Source: Hominifimenecus microfluidus
Lineage (GTDB): Bacteria > Bacillota > Clostridia > Lachnospirales > Lachnospiraceae
Assembly: GCA_020687485.1 (NCBI GenBank)
Contig: JAJEQR010000041.1
Span: forward strand, 1 to 33,029
Length of the DNA stretch: 33,029 bases
Reading direction: 5' to 3'
Numbering within the stretch: position 1 is the stretch's first letter; each line of letters starts with the position of its first letter. Below the pieces are notes generated by a model, which ran no database searches, was not told the DNA's origin, and saw only the letters and a list, made by a program, of their open reading frames with translations. The translations under genes and the position numbers were made by a program. Positions 16,240 through 24,342 of this stretch are shown here, piece after piece.

Positions 16240-16253
16240 TAGATGAGTGCCAG
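16227..16253. promoter_or_regulatory. CIRCE operator (HrcA binding site)
   Basis: TTAGCACTC (16227-16235), nine bases, then GAGTGCCAG (16245-16253). The consensus is TTAGCACTC-N9-GAGTGCTAA; the left arm is perfect and the right differs at two positions. HrcA is the heat-shock repressor of groE and dnaK operons, so lon here is probably heat-inducible. Confidence 0.88.
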
Positions 16254-16278
16254 GTTTTTTATGAAATTTCTGTTAAAT

Positions 16279-16318
16279 TAAAAAATAACTATTCAGAGCC
16301 ACATGGCTCTGAATAGTT
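16279..16318 (-). terminator. Second terminator after rplL
   Basis: A perfect 15-bp stem (16287-16301 with 16304-16318, AACTATTCAGAGCCA) is followed on the minus strand by ATTTTTTAA. Confidence 0.93.
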
Positions 16319-16319
16319 A

Positions 16320-16354
16320 CAAAAAACGGGAAGTACGCAATGCGTACTTCCCGT
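16320..16354 (-). terminator. First terminator after rplL
   Basis: A perfect 14-bp stem (ACGGGAAGTACGCA at 16326-16339 and its complement at 16341-16354) is followed on the minus strand by TTTTTTG. It begins 20 bp past the rplL stop. With the next hairpin it forms a tandem terminator separating the ribosomal operon from lon. Confidence 0.93.
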
Positions 16355-16373
16355 GAGGTTTGCAAAAGTAAAA

Positions 16374-16745
16374 TTACTTAAGGGTAACCTTAGCGCCTTC
16401 TGCTTCCAGAGCGGTCTTAGCAGCCTCAGCCTCTTCCTTGGAAACTTCCTGCTTGAATACCTTGGGAGCGCCGTCAACAACTTCCTTAGCTTCCTTCAGA
16501 CCCAGACCGGTCAGCTCACGAACAACCTTGATAACCTTAACCTTGTTGGGGCCAATTTCGGTCAGCTCTACGTCGAAGGAATCCTTCTCCTCAGCAGCAG
16601 CCTCTGCGCCTGCAGCAGCAACAACAACGCCTGCAGCAGCAGATACACCAAACTTCTCCTCACAAGCCTTTACCAGTTCGTTCAGCTCTAATACAGTCAG
16701 CTCTTCAACTGCAGAAATGATCTCTTCAATAGACAGTTTTGCCAT
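16374..16745 (-). CDS. rplL: 50S ribosomal protein L7/L12
   Basis: This is a 123-residue L7/L12, the flexible stalk protein that recruits translation GTPases. The N-terminal dimerisation helices ([20 protein letters not shown]) are followed by an alanine- and glutamate-rich hinge near residues 36-53. The compact C-terminal domain then has the [14 protein letters not shown] helix and ends AEGAKVTLK. Length is normal. It is co-transcribed with rplJ from 56 bp upstream. Unusually, rpoB does not follow; two strong terminators close the operon. Confidence 0.98.
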   Translation of the reverse strand: MAKLSIEEIISAVEELTVLELNELVKACEEKFGVSAAAGVVVAAAGAEAAAEEKDSFDVELTEIGPNKVKVIKVVRELTGLGLKEAKEVVDGAPKVFKQEVSKEEAEAAKTALEAEGAKVTLK

Positions 16746-16801
16746 TTTTAATGTCCTCCATTTATTATTTTGATTTTATCAGTTTCGCCGGGTAATCTGA
16801 A

Positions 16802-17311
16802 TTATGCCTCGGCAGTTTCGCTCGCTTCGCCATCCTTCTCGGCGATCTGCTTAATAACACGAGCAAAGTTGGCGATCGGAGACTGGATGCTGCCAAGGAA
16901 CTTGGACAGCAGAACCTCTCTGCTGGGGATCGTTGCGATAACATTGATACCCTTCTCATCGTAGTATACGCCATCTACTACACCGGACTTCATGGAAAGT
17001 GCATCTACGTTCTTGCAGTAGCCTGCGATGATACGAGCCGGAGCTGTAACATCTTCGCTGGAAACTGCAATGGCAGTAGGTCCTTCCAGGTCCTTGCTCA
17101 GCTCTTCGAACTGAGTACCCTTTACAGCCAGCTTAATCAGGGTGTTCTTGTAAACCTTGTAGGTTACACCTGCCTCACGCAGCTCCTTACGAAGCTTGGT
17201 ATCTACATCTACAGTGATACCACGGTAGTCTACCAGTACGCAGGTCTTTGCGTTCTCCAGCAGGCCGGAAACTTCCTGAACAATCGGCTGTTTCAATTCT
17301 ACTTTTGCCAT
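16802..17311 (-). CDS. rplJ: 50S ribosomal protein L10
   Basis: This is a 169-residue L10 that anchors L7/L12 dimers to the ribosome. The N-terminal rRNA-binding domain carries VQEVSGLLENAKTCVLVDYR and the usual GITVDVDTKLRKELREAGV. The C-terminal helix that carries L12 dimers is present. Start ATG at 17311 follows AAGGAGG. It is preceded by its own promoter and a structured leader through which L10, with L12, is expected to repress its own synthesis. Confidence 0.97.
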   Translation of the reverse strand: MAKVELKQPIVQEVSGLLENAKTCVLVDYRGITVDVDTKLRKELREAGVTYKVYKNTLIKLAVKGTQFEELSKDLEGPTAIAVSSEDVTAPARIIAGYCKNVDALSMKSGVVDGVYYDEKGINVIATIPSREVLLSKFLGSIQSPIANFARVIKQIAEKDGEASETAEA

Positions 17312-17490
17312 TGAATCGGTTACCTCCTTATAGACTGCTTACCTCTGCGCTAAAAGGAATAATAAAAAAGCCCTTCGTCTGCTCAGACAAAAGGACACAA
17401 GAAATCTCTATCAAAAGACTCCCTCTCCTCGGCAGGCGCATCGGAATGCTTATGCCTTGCGGCACCTGCTGTCTTCGGCAGCGGTAATTC
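17312..17490 (-). ncRNA. L10 leader (autogenous regulation of rplJ-rplL)
   Basis: The 5' untranslated region between the rplJ promoter and rplJ contains, on the minus strand, CCGAAGACAGCAGG followed later by CCTGCCGAGG, the conserved pairing elements of the Firmicutes L10 leader. It ends with an attenuator hairpin at 17362-17395 (CCTTTTGTCT with AGACGAAGGG) and a TTTTTTATT run. Binding of the L10-L12 complex is expected to favour termination. Confidence 0.85.
17362..17395 (-). terminator. Attenuator in the L10 leader
   Basis: A 10-bp stem with two G-U pairs encloses loop GAGC and is followed on the minus strand by a run of six T. It lies about 50 bp before rplJ and is positioned to stop transcription conditionally. 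Confidence 0.8.
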
Positions 17491-17496
17491 TTTATT

Positions 17497-17525
17497 ATGC
17501 TATCACAGACAGCTTTGTTTGTCAA
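17497..17525 (-). promoter_or_regulatory. rplJ-rplL promoter
   Basis: On the minus strand consensus TTGACA (17525-17520) is followed after 17 bp by TAGCAT (17502-17497) with TG before the -10. Start predicted near 17490, at the head of the L10 leader. Confidence 0.85.
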
Positions 17526-17553
17526 GTACTTTCTGTACTTTTTTATAAGCAAA

Positions 17554-17574
17554 GACCGGCAGAAACTGCCGGTC
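17554..17574 (-). terminator. Hairpin after rplA, possible weak terminator
   Basis: A perfect 9-bp stem (GACCGGCAG with CTGCCGGTC) and a 3-base loop lie 25 bp past the rplA stop. On the minus strand it is followed by TTTGCTTAT, so the T-run is poor and readthrough into rplJ is likely. Confidence 0.5.
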
Positions 17575-17598
17575 TCATACTCAGAGTCAAACGATGGC

Positions 17599-18297
17599 TT
17601 ATACGTTCATCAGCTTAACAGCATTCATACGAACACCAGGACCCATGGTGCTGGTCAGGGTTACGCTCTTCAGATAAGCGCCCTTAACAGCAGCGGGCTT
17701 AGCCTTCATGATTGCGCTCAGGATCGCGTCAAAGTTCTCCTGCAGCTGTTCCTCGGTAAAGGAAGCCTTACCTACCGGAACGTGTACAATGTTGGTCTTG
17801 TCCAGACGGTACTCAATCTTACCTGCCTTGATATCAGCGATTGCCTTCGTAACATCCATGGTTACGGTACCAGCCTTGGGGTTGGGCATCAGACCCTTCG
17901 GGCCCAGAACACGACCCAGACGACCAACAACACCCATCATATCGGGGGTCGCTACAACTACGTCAAAGTCCAGCCAGCCTTCGTTCTGAATGCGGGGGAT
18001 CAGATCCTCAGCACCTACGTAATCAGCGCCAGCGGCCTGAGCCTCATCTGCCTTTACGCCCTTAGCGAATACCAGCACGCGAACGGTCTTACCGGTTCCG
18101 TGAGGCAGTACGACAGCGCCACGGATCTGCTGATCTGCATGACGTCCGTCACAGCCGGTACGGATGTGTGCTTCGATGGTCTCGTCAAACTTTGCGGTTG
18201 CGTTCTTCTTTACGATTGCGATTGCTTCAGCGGTATCGTACTGCTTCTGACGATCTACGTTCTTAGCAGCCTCTACGTATTTCTTTCCTCTTTTCAT
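17599..18297 (-). CDS. rplA: 50S ribosomal protein L1
   Basis: This is a 232-residue L1 that binds 23S rRNA at the E-site stalk and, in many bacteria, its own mRNA leader. It shows [15 protein letters not shown], the [20 protein letters not shown] segment, and the highly conserved [15 protein letters not shown] motif. Length is normal. The start follows AAGGAGGGG. It is co-transcribed with rplK, 15 bp upstream. An L1-type RNA element lies before rplK. Confidence 0.98.
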   Translation of the reverse strand: MKRGKKYVEAAKNVDRQKQYDTAEAIAIVKKNATAKFDETIEAHIRTGCDGRHADQQIRGAVVLPHGTGKTVRVLVFAKGVKADEAQAAGADYVGAEDLIPRIQNEGWLDFDVVVATPDMMGVVGRLGRVLGPKGLMPNPKAGTVTMDVTKAIADIKAGKIEYRLDKTNIVHVPVGKASFTEEQLQENFDAILSAIMKAKPAAVKGAYLKSVTLTSTMGPGVRMNAVKLMNV

Positions 18298-18312
18298 TTC
18301 GGCCCCTCCTTA

Positions 18313-18738
18313 TTAGTCTTCTACCACGATACCCATGCTGCGTGCGGTACCAGAAATCATGCTGATAGCAGCTTCAATGCTGGCAGCATTCAGGTCGGGC
18401 ATCTTCAGCTCAGCGATCTTCTGAACTTCGGACTTCTTGATGGTAGCAACTTTGGTACGGTTGGGAACGCCGGAACCGGACTTCAGCTTGCAGGCTTTCT
18501 TCAGCAGAACAGCTGCAGGCGGAGTCTTAGTGATGAAGCTGAAGCTTCTGTCGGCATATACAGTGATAACTACAGGGATGATCATACCATCCTGATCTGC
18601 GGTTCTTGCATTGAACTCCTTGGTGAACTGTACGATATTAACACCGTGCTGACCCAGGGCAGGACCTACGGGCGGAGCAGGGGTTGCTTTGCCGGCGGGA
18701 ATCTGTAATTTGATGTAACCAGTTACTTTCTTTGCCAT
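18313..18738 (-). CDS. rplK: 50S ribosomal protein L11
   Basis: This is a 141-residue L11 of the GTPase-associated centre and the target region of thiopeptide antibiotics. It has the proline-rich N-terminus ([20 protein letters not shown]) and the C-terminal RNA-binding domain, with [15 protein letters not shown] at the end. Length is normal. The ATG follows AGGAGG. It is the first gene of the rplK-rplA pair, preceded by a structured 129-bp leader after nusG. Confidence 0.98.
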   Translation of the reverse strand: MAKKVTGYIKLQIPAGKATPAPPVGPALGQHGVNIVQFTKEFNARTADQDGMIIPVVITVYADRSFSFITKTPPAAVLLKKACKLKSGSGVPNRTKVATIKKSEVQKIAELKMPDLNAASIEAAISMISGTARSMGIVVED

Positions 18739-18867
18739 GATGGCTTCCTCCTAATTTTCTTCAGCCTGTACGGCTGGTAGTGGTATTGGCGGGGCGGAAT
18801 CACCCCTCCCACATATCTCCGAAAAGATATGCACATATCTTAAAGCCGTCCGAAGACGGAGCTTTAA
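18739..18867 (-). promoter_or_regulatory. Structured leader of rplK-rplA, L1-binding type
   Basis: This gap holds three hairpins on the minus strand. The first is CGTC-TTCG-GACG right after the nusG stop, and the second is AAGATATG-TG-CATATCTT at 18841-18824. The third is a two-stem element at 18812-18780, in which GTGG pairs with CCAC and GGGG with CCCC around an asymmetric loop. The two-stem layout with an asymmetric loop is what L1 binds in its rRNA and mRNA sites. That L1 represses here is inferred. Confidence 0.5.
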
Positions 18868-19383
18868 TTAAAGCTTGCGAACTTCTGTAAAGTTCAACTC
18901 GACCGGTGTTTCACGGCCAAACATATCAACATGGATAGTAACGCTCTGCTTACTCTGGTTGATGGATTGAATAGTGCCGACGGTACCTTCCCATACACCG
19001 GAAATAACAGCCACATTGTCGCCTTCTTCGAAGTCCACCTGAACTTCGCCGTGGGAAATGCCCATATGGTACATTTCTTCCTCGGAAAGGGGCACGGGCT
19101 TGCTTCCCGGTCCTACGAAACCGGTCACGCCGCGGGTATTGCGAACGACATACCAGGTATCATCATTCATAATCATATTAATGAGAACATAGCCTGGGAA
19201 CATTTTCTTCTGGGAGGTCTTCTTAACGCCGTTCTTAATCTCGACAACCTCTTCCAGCGGAACAGCCACTTCCAGGATCTGATCATGGAGCTTGCGATTC
19301 TCAATGGTTTTTTCCAGGTCGGCTTTGACTTTATTCTCATAGCCGGAATAGGTATGAACTACATACCAGTTAGATTCTCCCAT
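18868..19383 (-). CDS. nusG: Transcription termination/antitermination factor NusG
   Basis: This is a 171-residue NusG that binds RNA polymerase at the clamp and modulates pausing and coupling. The NGN domain starts NWYVVHTYSGYENKV and includes MFPGYVLINM and the RNTRGVTGFVG loop. The KOW domain follows with FEEGDNVAVISGVWEG. The ATG at 19383 was chosen over a GTG three codons earlier because GAGGGTG lies six to nine bases before it. It sits between secE and rplK, its usual place. Confidence 0.97.
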   Translation of the reverse strand: MGESNWYVVHTYSGYENKVKADLEKTIENRKLHDQILEVAVPLEEVVEIKNGVKKTSQKKMFPGYVLINMIMNDDTWYVVRNTRGVTGFVGPGSKPVPLSEEEMYHMGISHGEVQVDFEEGDNVAVISGVWEGTVGTIQSINQSKQSVTIHVDMFGRETPVELNFTEVRKL

Positions 19384-19401
19384 TACAGTCACCCTCGCTT
19401 T

Positions 19402-19611
19402 TTATAAAATAAAGCCAAGACAGAACTTAACAACCGTATCAATCAGAGCAATCATAACGCCAAGGCAAACCGATACGCAGATAACTGCCGCCGACTGCTT
19501 CAGCGCCTTGTTCTTCTCCGGCCAGATAATCTTCTTGAACTCTGCCTTCAGATTCTTCCAATGGCTGACTTTTTTCTTCTGTTCTGCTACGTCCTTTGTG
19601 TTCTCTGCCAT
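19402..19611 (-). CDS. secE: Preprotein translocase subunit SecE
   Basis: This is a 69-residue SecE of the short, single-span Gram-positive type, a clamp around SecY. The amphipathic segment (HWKNLKAEFKKIIWPEKN) is followed by one C-terminal membrane helix (about residues 42-68). An N-terminal charged stretch is usual. The ATG follows AAAGGTG. It sits between rpmG and nusG, the standard order. Confidence 0.96.
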   Translation of the reverse strand: MAENTKDVAEQKKKVSHWKNLKAEFKKIIWPEKNKALKQSAAVICVSVCLGVMIALIDTVVKFCLGFIL

Positions 19612-19638
19612 AAGCTCACACCTTTCTGATTCGCAGGA

Positions 19639-19788
19639 TTACTTGGTTTCTCTGTGCATCGTATGAGTCTTACAGAAACGACAGTACTTCTTGGTCTCCA
19701 TTCTCTCGGGATGATTCTTCTTTTCTTTCATCATGTTGTAATTTCTCTGCTTGCACTCGGTGCATGCCAGGGTAATTTTTACGCGCAT
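19639..19788 (-). CDS. rpmG: 50S ribosomal protein L33
   Basis: This is a 49-residue L33 starting [17 protein letters not shown] and ending [14 protein letters not shown]. It is the zinc-binding form, with the two cysteine pairs at residues 9/12 and 36/39. GGAGG stands seven bases before the ATG. It is first in the rpmG-secE-nusG operon. Ribosomes in many Firmicutes switch between zinc and zinc-free L33 paralogues; only the zinc form is visible here. Confidence 0.97.
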   Translation of the reverse strand: MRVKITLACTECKQRNYNMMKEKKNHPERMETKKYCRFCKTHTMHRETK

Positions 19789-19874
19789 CTCGCTACCTCC
19801 GCTTACTTTTTTTTAATATCGATTCGGGATTTTTACACACAAAAAAAAGACCTAAATCTTTGTCGTGTTATGTA

Positions 19875-19903
19875 ATGATAACATACTCTTTGTCAAGAGT
19901 CAA
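19875..19903 (-). promoter_or_regulatory. Promoter of the rpmG-secE-nusG operon
   Basis: On the minus strand TTGACT (19903-19898) is followed after 17 bp by TATCAT (19880-19875), with TG before the -10. It overlaps the last codons of the preceding GH13 gene. A second register (TTGACA then TACATA after 16 bp) overlaps it. Confidence 0.7.
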
Positions 19904-21962
19904 TATGTTTGGGCTCATTTTTTATTTGAAAATAAAGAGCGGACTGCGGCTTCAACACAAGCTCTGCACGCCCTTCCCGGATGGGAATCCAGATCACGCC
20001 GACGTTATATTCCTTCTCTTTCGTCTCCATCCTTCGTTCCAGCCATCCGCTCTCCACCCCCAGAGGCGTCAGATCCAGAGAAACTTTCCGCTCCTCGTCC
20101 GCGTGATGGATTACGACAAGAGCCTTCTCCTCCGCCAGGAAGCGGCCATAGGCCAGCACGCCCTCTTCCGCCGGAAGCGGAAGCAGTGAGCCCTTCCGCA
20201 GCGCGGGACTTTCCCGGTGCAGCCGGATCATATAGCGGCAGAACTCCTCCAGCTCCCAGTCACGCCGATTCCAGGGGAAGGTCCGGCGATCGTCCGGATC
20301 CGTCCAACCAGGGAGGCCGGTCTCATCCCCGTAGTACAATGTCGGCGCGCCCGGCCAGGTAAACTGCATCACAATCGCCTGACGGTAGACTCCCATACGG
20401 ATGCCCTCCCCGGCAGCCGCAGATCCGGCGGATTCGAGACGCCCGGTTCTTCCGTTCGTCCGGGTAATAAAGCGGGAGTGATCGTGGTTATCCAGCTGGT
20501 TCATCGCCGTATGAAGCGATCCATACGAGAAGCTTGCCATGGAACGGCGAATCGCCCGCCAGAATTCTTCGCAGTCGCCCTCCCGCTCCGGGATTGCGGC
20601 ATCGCTATGCTTCTCCATGCCCGTCAGGAACCAGGTAACCGGCTCCATAAAGGCGTCGTAGTTCATCACGGTATCCCACTCGCTGCCGCTCAGCCACGGG
20701 CGCACATCCCCATAATGCTCCGCCAGGATTACGGCATTCGGATTCGCTTCCTTGACAACTTCGCGGAACCGCTGCCAGAACCGGTGGTTGAACTCCGGCG
20801 AATGGCCCAGGTCCGCCGCCACATCCAACCGCCAGCCGTCCGCCGAATACGGCGGCGAGACCCATTTGCGGCCGATGCGCAGAATCTCCTCACACAGAGC
20901 CTCCGAGCCCTCGTAATTGAGCTTCGGCAGCGTCTCGTGCCCCCACCAGCACTCATATCGTCCGTCCGCGTCAAAACGGAAATACTCCCGGTAAGGGCTG
21001 TTAGCAGAGGAAAAGGCGCCTTCCGCATAACCGTTCTCCGCCCGGTAGAGTTGCTCGCGGTTCATCCATTTGTGGAAGGAACCGCAGTGGTTGAATACGC
21101 CGTCCATAATCACGCGGATACCTCTGCGGTGCGCCTCCTCAATGAAATGCGCGAAATAGGCGTCGGAGGCTTCCAGATTCACAGGATCTGTCGTGCGCTT
21201 CCGGTAGCGCTCCGCGTTCCGGTTATCTGCCTCCGTTGGATAGAGCAACCGCCCCTTATCCTCCGGAATCACGGTCAGATGCGGATCGATGTGGTCGTAG
21301 TCCTGCGTGTCATACTTGTGATTCGACGGCGATACGAACAGCGGATTAAAATACAGCGCCTCCACGCCGAGTGACTTCAGCTCGTCCAGATGCTCCAGTA
21401 CACCTGGCAGATCACCGCCGTAGAAGCGGTTCACATCCCAGGGATGCGGCATCTCCTCCCAGTCCTCACAGTGCTCGCTCTGACGCCCCGCGAGATAGCA
21501 GAACTCACCGGTCTGCACATCTGTCCGTGCGTTTCCTCTGCAGAAGCGATCCACATAGATCTGGTAAATGACCGCGCCCTTCATCCACTCCGGCACGCAA
21601 AAGCCAGGGATCAGGCAAAAATCAAAGGCCGGATCTGCTTCCGCGACAAGCCCCAGCCGGTTGAAATACCGAATAGATTCGCTGTCCGCATTTTCCGTAT
21701 TATCTTTTTCTTCATAAATCTCATAGTGATAAGAGAACGGTTCCCAAAGAGGGGGCGTTACTCCCTCATAGAAGTCAAACGCCCCCTCTTTCTCCTGCCG
21801 GCGCCGCATCGGCGTCCGCTCCTGCCCGCTGCAAAGACTCACCTTCAGAAAGTCGCCCTTCGCTGCACGCAGACGAAGGGCGACTTTCTCTCCTTTTTCA
21901 GGTTCTGCCGGAGTGCAGAAATTCCCGGTCTCATCACTGAATATCATATTCCAATGGATCAT
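19893..21962 (-). CDS. GH13 alpha-amylase family enzyme (neopullulanase/cyclomaltodextrinase-like)
   Basis: This is a 689-residue glycoside hydrolase family 13 protein without signal peptide, so it acts on imported alpha-glucan oligosaccharides. An N-terminal beta domain (about 1-120) precedes the catalytic barrel. DGVFNH (287-292) is conserved region I. Asp380 in DGWRLDVA is the nucleophile, Glu415 in ILAEH the acid/base, and Asp494 in LDNHDHSR the stabiliser. The N-terminal domain and cytoplasmic location suggest the neopullulanase, cyclomaltodextrinase or maltogenic amylase group; the exact substrate is not readable. GAGG precedes the ATG. It follows ftsH by 22 bp, and the rpmG promoter lies in its 3' end. 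Confidence 0.92.
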   Translation of the reverse strand: MIHWNMIFSDETGNFCTPAEPEKGEKVALRLRAAKGDFLKVSLCSGQERTPMRRRQEKEGAFDFYEGVTPPLWEPFSYHYEIYEEKDNTENADSESIRYFNRLGLVAEADPAFDFCLIPGFCVPEWMKGAVIYQIYVDRFCRGNARTDVQTGEFCYLAGRQSEHCEDWEEMPHPWDVNRFYGGDLPGVLEHLDELKSLGVEALYFNPLFVSPSNHKYDTQDYDHIDPHLTVIPEDKGRLLYPTEADNRNAERYRKRTTDPVNLEASDAYFAHFIEEAHRRGIRVIMDGVFNHCGSFHKWMNREQLYRAENGYAEGAFSSANSPYREYFRFDADGRYECWWGHETLPKLNYEGSEALCEEILRIGRKWVSPPYSADGWRLDVAADLGHSPEFNHRFWQRFREVVKEANPNAVILAEHYGDVRPWLSGSEWDTVMNYDAFMEPVTWFLTGMEKHSDAAIPEREGDCEEFWRAIRRSMASFSYGSLHTAMNQLDNHDHSRFITRTNGRTGRLESAGSAAAGEGIRMGVYRQAIVMQFTWPGAPTLYYGDETGLPGWTDPDDRRTFPWNRRDWELEEFCRYMIRLHRESPALRKGSLLPLPAEEGVLAYGRFLAEEKALVVIHHADEERKVSLDLTPLGVESGWLERRMETKEKEYNVGVIWIPIREGRAELVLKPQSALYFQIKNEPKHIDS

Positions 21963-21984
21963 AACCGTACCTCAAAGTCCCGGA

Positions 21985-23796
21985 TTAAAACAGGGTTTCA
22001 AACTCTTCCTGATTAATTTTCTCTTTCTGAAGCAGAAGGCCCGCGCACTTGTGAAGCACATCCATATGCTCCTCAATCATCGCTCTGGCCTTGCCATAGC
22101 ACTCGTCAATGATGCGCTTTACTTCCTCATCGATCGCGGATGCTGTCTGCTCACCATAGCTGTGCGTGTGGCCCATATCACGGCCAAGATAAACCTCACC
22201 GTCATCGCTGCAGCTTACCATGCCGATCCGGTCGGACATGCCATACTGCGTCACCATCGCGCGCGCCGTCTTGGTCGCCTGACGGATATCCTGGGAAGCG
22301 CCGGTCGTCACATCCTCGAAGATCAGCTCCTCGGCGATACGTCCGCCCAGGGACACCATGATATCCTGCATCATCTTCCCGCGGGTCAGGAACATCTCAT
22401 CCTTCTCCGGCAGCGGCATCGTATAGCCGGCCGCTCCGACGCCCGTAGGAATGATGGACACAGTATGCACCGGTCCCACATCCGGAAGCAGATGGAACAG
22501 GATCGCATGACCGGACTCGTGATAAGCAGTGATCCGCTTCTCCTTCTCGGAAATCAGGCGGCTCTTTTTCTCGGTGCCGAGACCGATCTTCACGAATGCG
22601 TACTCCACATCCTTCTGGGAAATGTATTTCTGATTGCCGATAGCTGCATGGATCGCCGCCTCGTTGATCAGGTTCTCCAGATCCGCGCCGGAGAAACCGG
22701 CAGTTGTGCGCGCAACGCGCTCCAGATCCACATCGTCTCCCAGCGGCTTGTTCTTCGCGTGTACCTGCAAGATTTCTTCTCTTGCGCGTACATCCGGGCG
22801 ATTCACGGTAATCCGGCGGTCGAAACGACCGGGACGCAGAATCGCAGGATCCAGGATATCCACACGGTTCGTGGCCGCCATCACGATAATGCCGATATTC
22901 GACGCGAAGCCGTCCATCTCCACCAGGAGCTGATTCAGCGTCTGCTCGCGCTCATCGTGGCCGCCGCCCATGCCGCTGCCTCTCTGTCTTGCCACAGCGT
23001 CGATCTCATCAATAAATACAATACAGGGCGCATGGTGCTTCGCATCCGCGAAGAGATCGCGCACACGGGAAGCACCGACGCCGACATACATTTCAACAAA
23101 GTCTGAACCGGAGATACTGAAGAACGGAACTCCGGCCTCACCAGCAATCGCCTTGGCCATCATGGTCTTACCGGTTCCGGGAGGGCCCACCAGGATCACG
23201 CCCTTCGGAATGCGCGCGCCCATGGCGTTGTACTTCTCCGGGTCCTTCAGAAAATCCACGATCTCCGCCAGCTCTCCCTTCTCTTCGGTGAGTCCGGCGA
23301 CATCGTCAAAGTGGGTTTTACTGTTGGTAACCATCGTAGCCCGGCTCTTGCCGAAATCCATCAAACGATTGTTGCCGCCCTGCGGAGCATTCCCCCGGAT
23401 CAGCAGCATTACCAGCATAAAAAGGGTCACCGCCATCAGCACGGTTGAAAGCATGGACGTCCAGTCAGTACTGCTCTGTACGGCACTGACCGTATAATGA
23501 TCGAAGCCGTGCTCGTTCAGCATCGCTACAATCTCATTTACGTCCGGAGTCTGAAAAGCATACTCGGCGCCATTATTCAGCGTGTATACGACCCGGCCGG
23601 TCGGCACCTGCTGCGCCTGTGTCACGCGGACAGAATCAACCGCTGACAGTTCCAGCTGCTCAATAAGCTCCACCTGGTTGCTGTTGTCCGTATCGCTATT
23701 GCTGCTGCCGCGCAGCAGGCTGCTCATCGCAAAGACAACGACCAGCATGAAAACCACGGGCATTAACATCGGGTAAGGTCTTCCTGACTGATTCAA
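21985..23796 (-). CDS. ftsH: ATP-dependent zinc metalloprotease FtsH
   Basis: This is a 603-residue membrane-anchored protease for quality control of membrane and short-lived proteins. Membrane helices at about 10-28 and 115-134 flank an external domain. Walker A is GPPGTGKT (204-211), Walker B FIDEIDA (261-267), the second region of homology lies around 315-327, and the zinc site is HESGH (426-430). Length is slightly short at the C-terminus, as in several Clostridia. The start is TTG at 23796; AAGGAG nine bases upstream supports it. It follows hpt, the conserved tilS-hpt-ftsH order. Confidence 0.97.
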   Translation of the reverse strand: MNQSGRPYPMLMPVVFMLVVVFAMSSLLRGSSNSDTDNSNQVELIEQLELSAVDSVRVTQAQQVPTGRVVYTLNNGAEYAFQTPDVNEIVAMLNEHGFDHYTVSAVQSSTDWTSMLSTVLMAVTLFMLVMLLIRGNAPQGGNNRLMDFGKSRATMVTNSKTHFDDVAGLTEEKGELAEIVDFLKDPEKYNAMGARIPKGVILVGPPGTGKTMMAKAIAGEAGVPFFSISGSDFVEMYVGVGASRVRDLFADAKHHAPCIVFIDEIDAVARQRGSGMGGGHDEREQTLNQLLVEMDGFASNIGIIVMAATNRVDILDPAILRPGRFDRRITVNRPDVRAREEILQVHAKNKPLGDDVDLERVARTTAGFSGADLENLINEAAIHAAIGNQKYISQKDVEYAFVKIGLGTEKKSRLISEKEKRITAYHESGHAILFHLLPDVGPVHTVSIIPTGVGAAGYTMPLPEKDEMFLTRGKMMQDIMVSLGGRIAEELIFEDVTTGASQDIRQATKTARAMVTQYGMSDRIGMVSCSDDGEVYLGRDMGHTHSYGEQTASAIDEEVKRIIDECYGKARAMIEEHMDVLHKCAGLLLQKEKINQEEFETLF

Positions 23797-23814
23797 ATTC
23801 CCAATCTCCTTCTC

Positions 23815-24342
23815 TTATACGTTTTCGATCACGCCAACATAGGGCAGGTTGCGGTAGCGCTGGTCATAATCCAGACCATATCCTACCACGAACAGATCCT
23901 CAATCTGGAAACAGGTATAATCCACCTTTACTTCATGATGTACCCGACGGGAAGGCTTATCCAACAGCGTACACAGACGAAGGCTTGCCGGCTTGCGCTT
24001 GCCCAGGATCTCGATCAGATACGACAGCGTATTGCCGGAATCAATGATATCCTCCACGATCAGAGCATCTCTGCCCTCGATCGGCTCATCCAGATCCTTG
24101 GCGATCTTGACGATGCCCTTGGATACAGTGCCGGAACCATAGCTGGAGCAGCTCATAAAGTCCATCGTAACCGGAACGGTAATACGCTTCGCCAGCTCGC
24201 TCATGAACATCACGCTACCCTTCAGAATACAAATCAGGTGAACGCTCTTTCCTTCGTAATCCTTGCTGATCTGGGCGGCGATCTCACAGATTCTCTTCTC
24301 TACCTCTTCCTCCGGAATCAGGGTATGGATTGTCTCACTCAT
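23815..24342 (-). CDS. hpt: Hypoxanthine phosphoribosyltransferase
   Basis: This is a 175-residue purine salvage enzyme that converts hypoxanthine or guanine with PRPP to IMP or GMP. It has the PRPP motif VEDIIDSGNT (96-105), the CILKGS loop near 38-43, and the C-terminal VGYGLDYDQRYRNLPYVG, which closes the active site. Length is normal. Its ATG overlaps the tilS stop by eight bases, so the two are translated together; ftsH follows within 20 bp. Confidence 0.97.
   Translation of the reverse strand: MSETIHTLIPEEEVEKRICEIAAQISKDYEGKSVHLICILKGSVMFMSELAKRITVPVTMDFMSCSSYGSGTVSKGIVKIAKDLDEPIEGRDALIVEDIIDSGNTLSYLIEILGKRKPASLRLCTLLDKPSRRVHHEVKVDYTCFQIEDLFVVGYGLDYDQRYRNLPYVGVIENV

Noticed and set aside
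17497-18708. A 403-codon plus-strand frame across rplA and rplK
   Set aside because: It is the antisense shadow of two ribosomal protein genes with strong codon bias.
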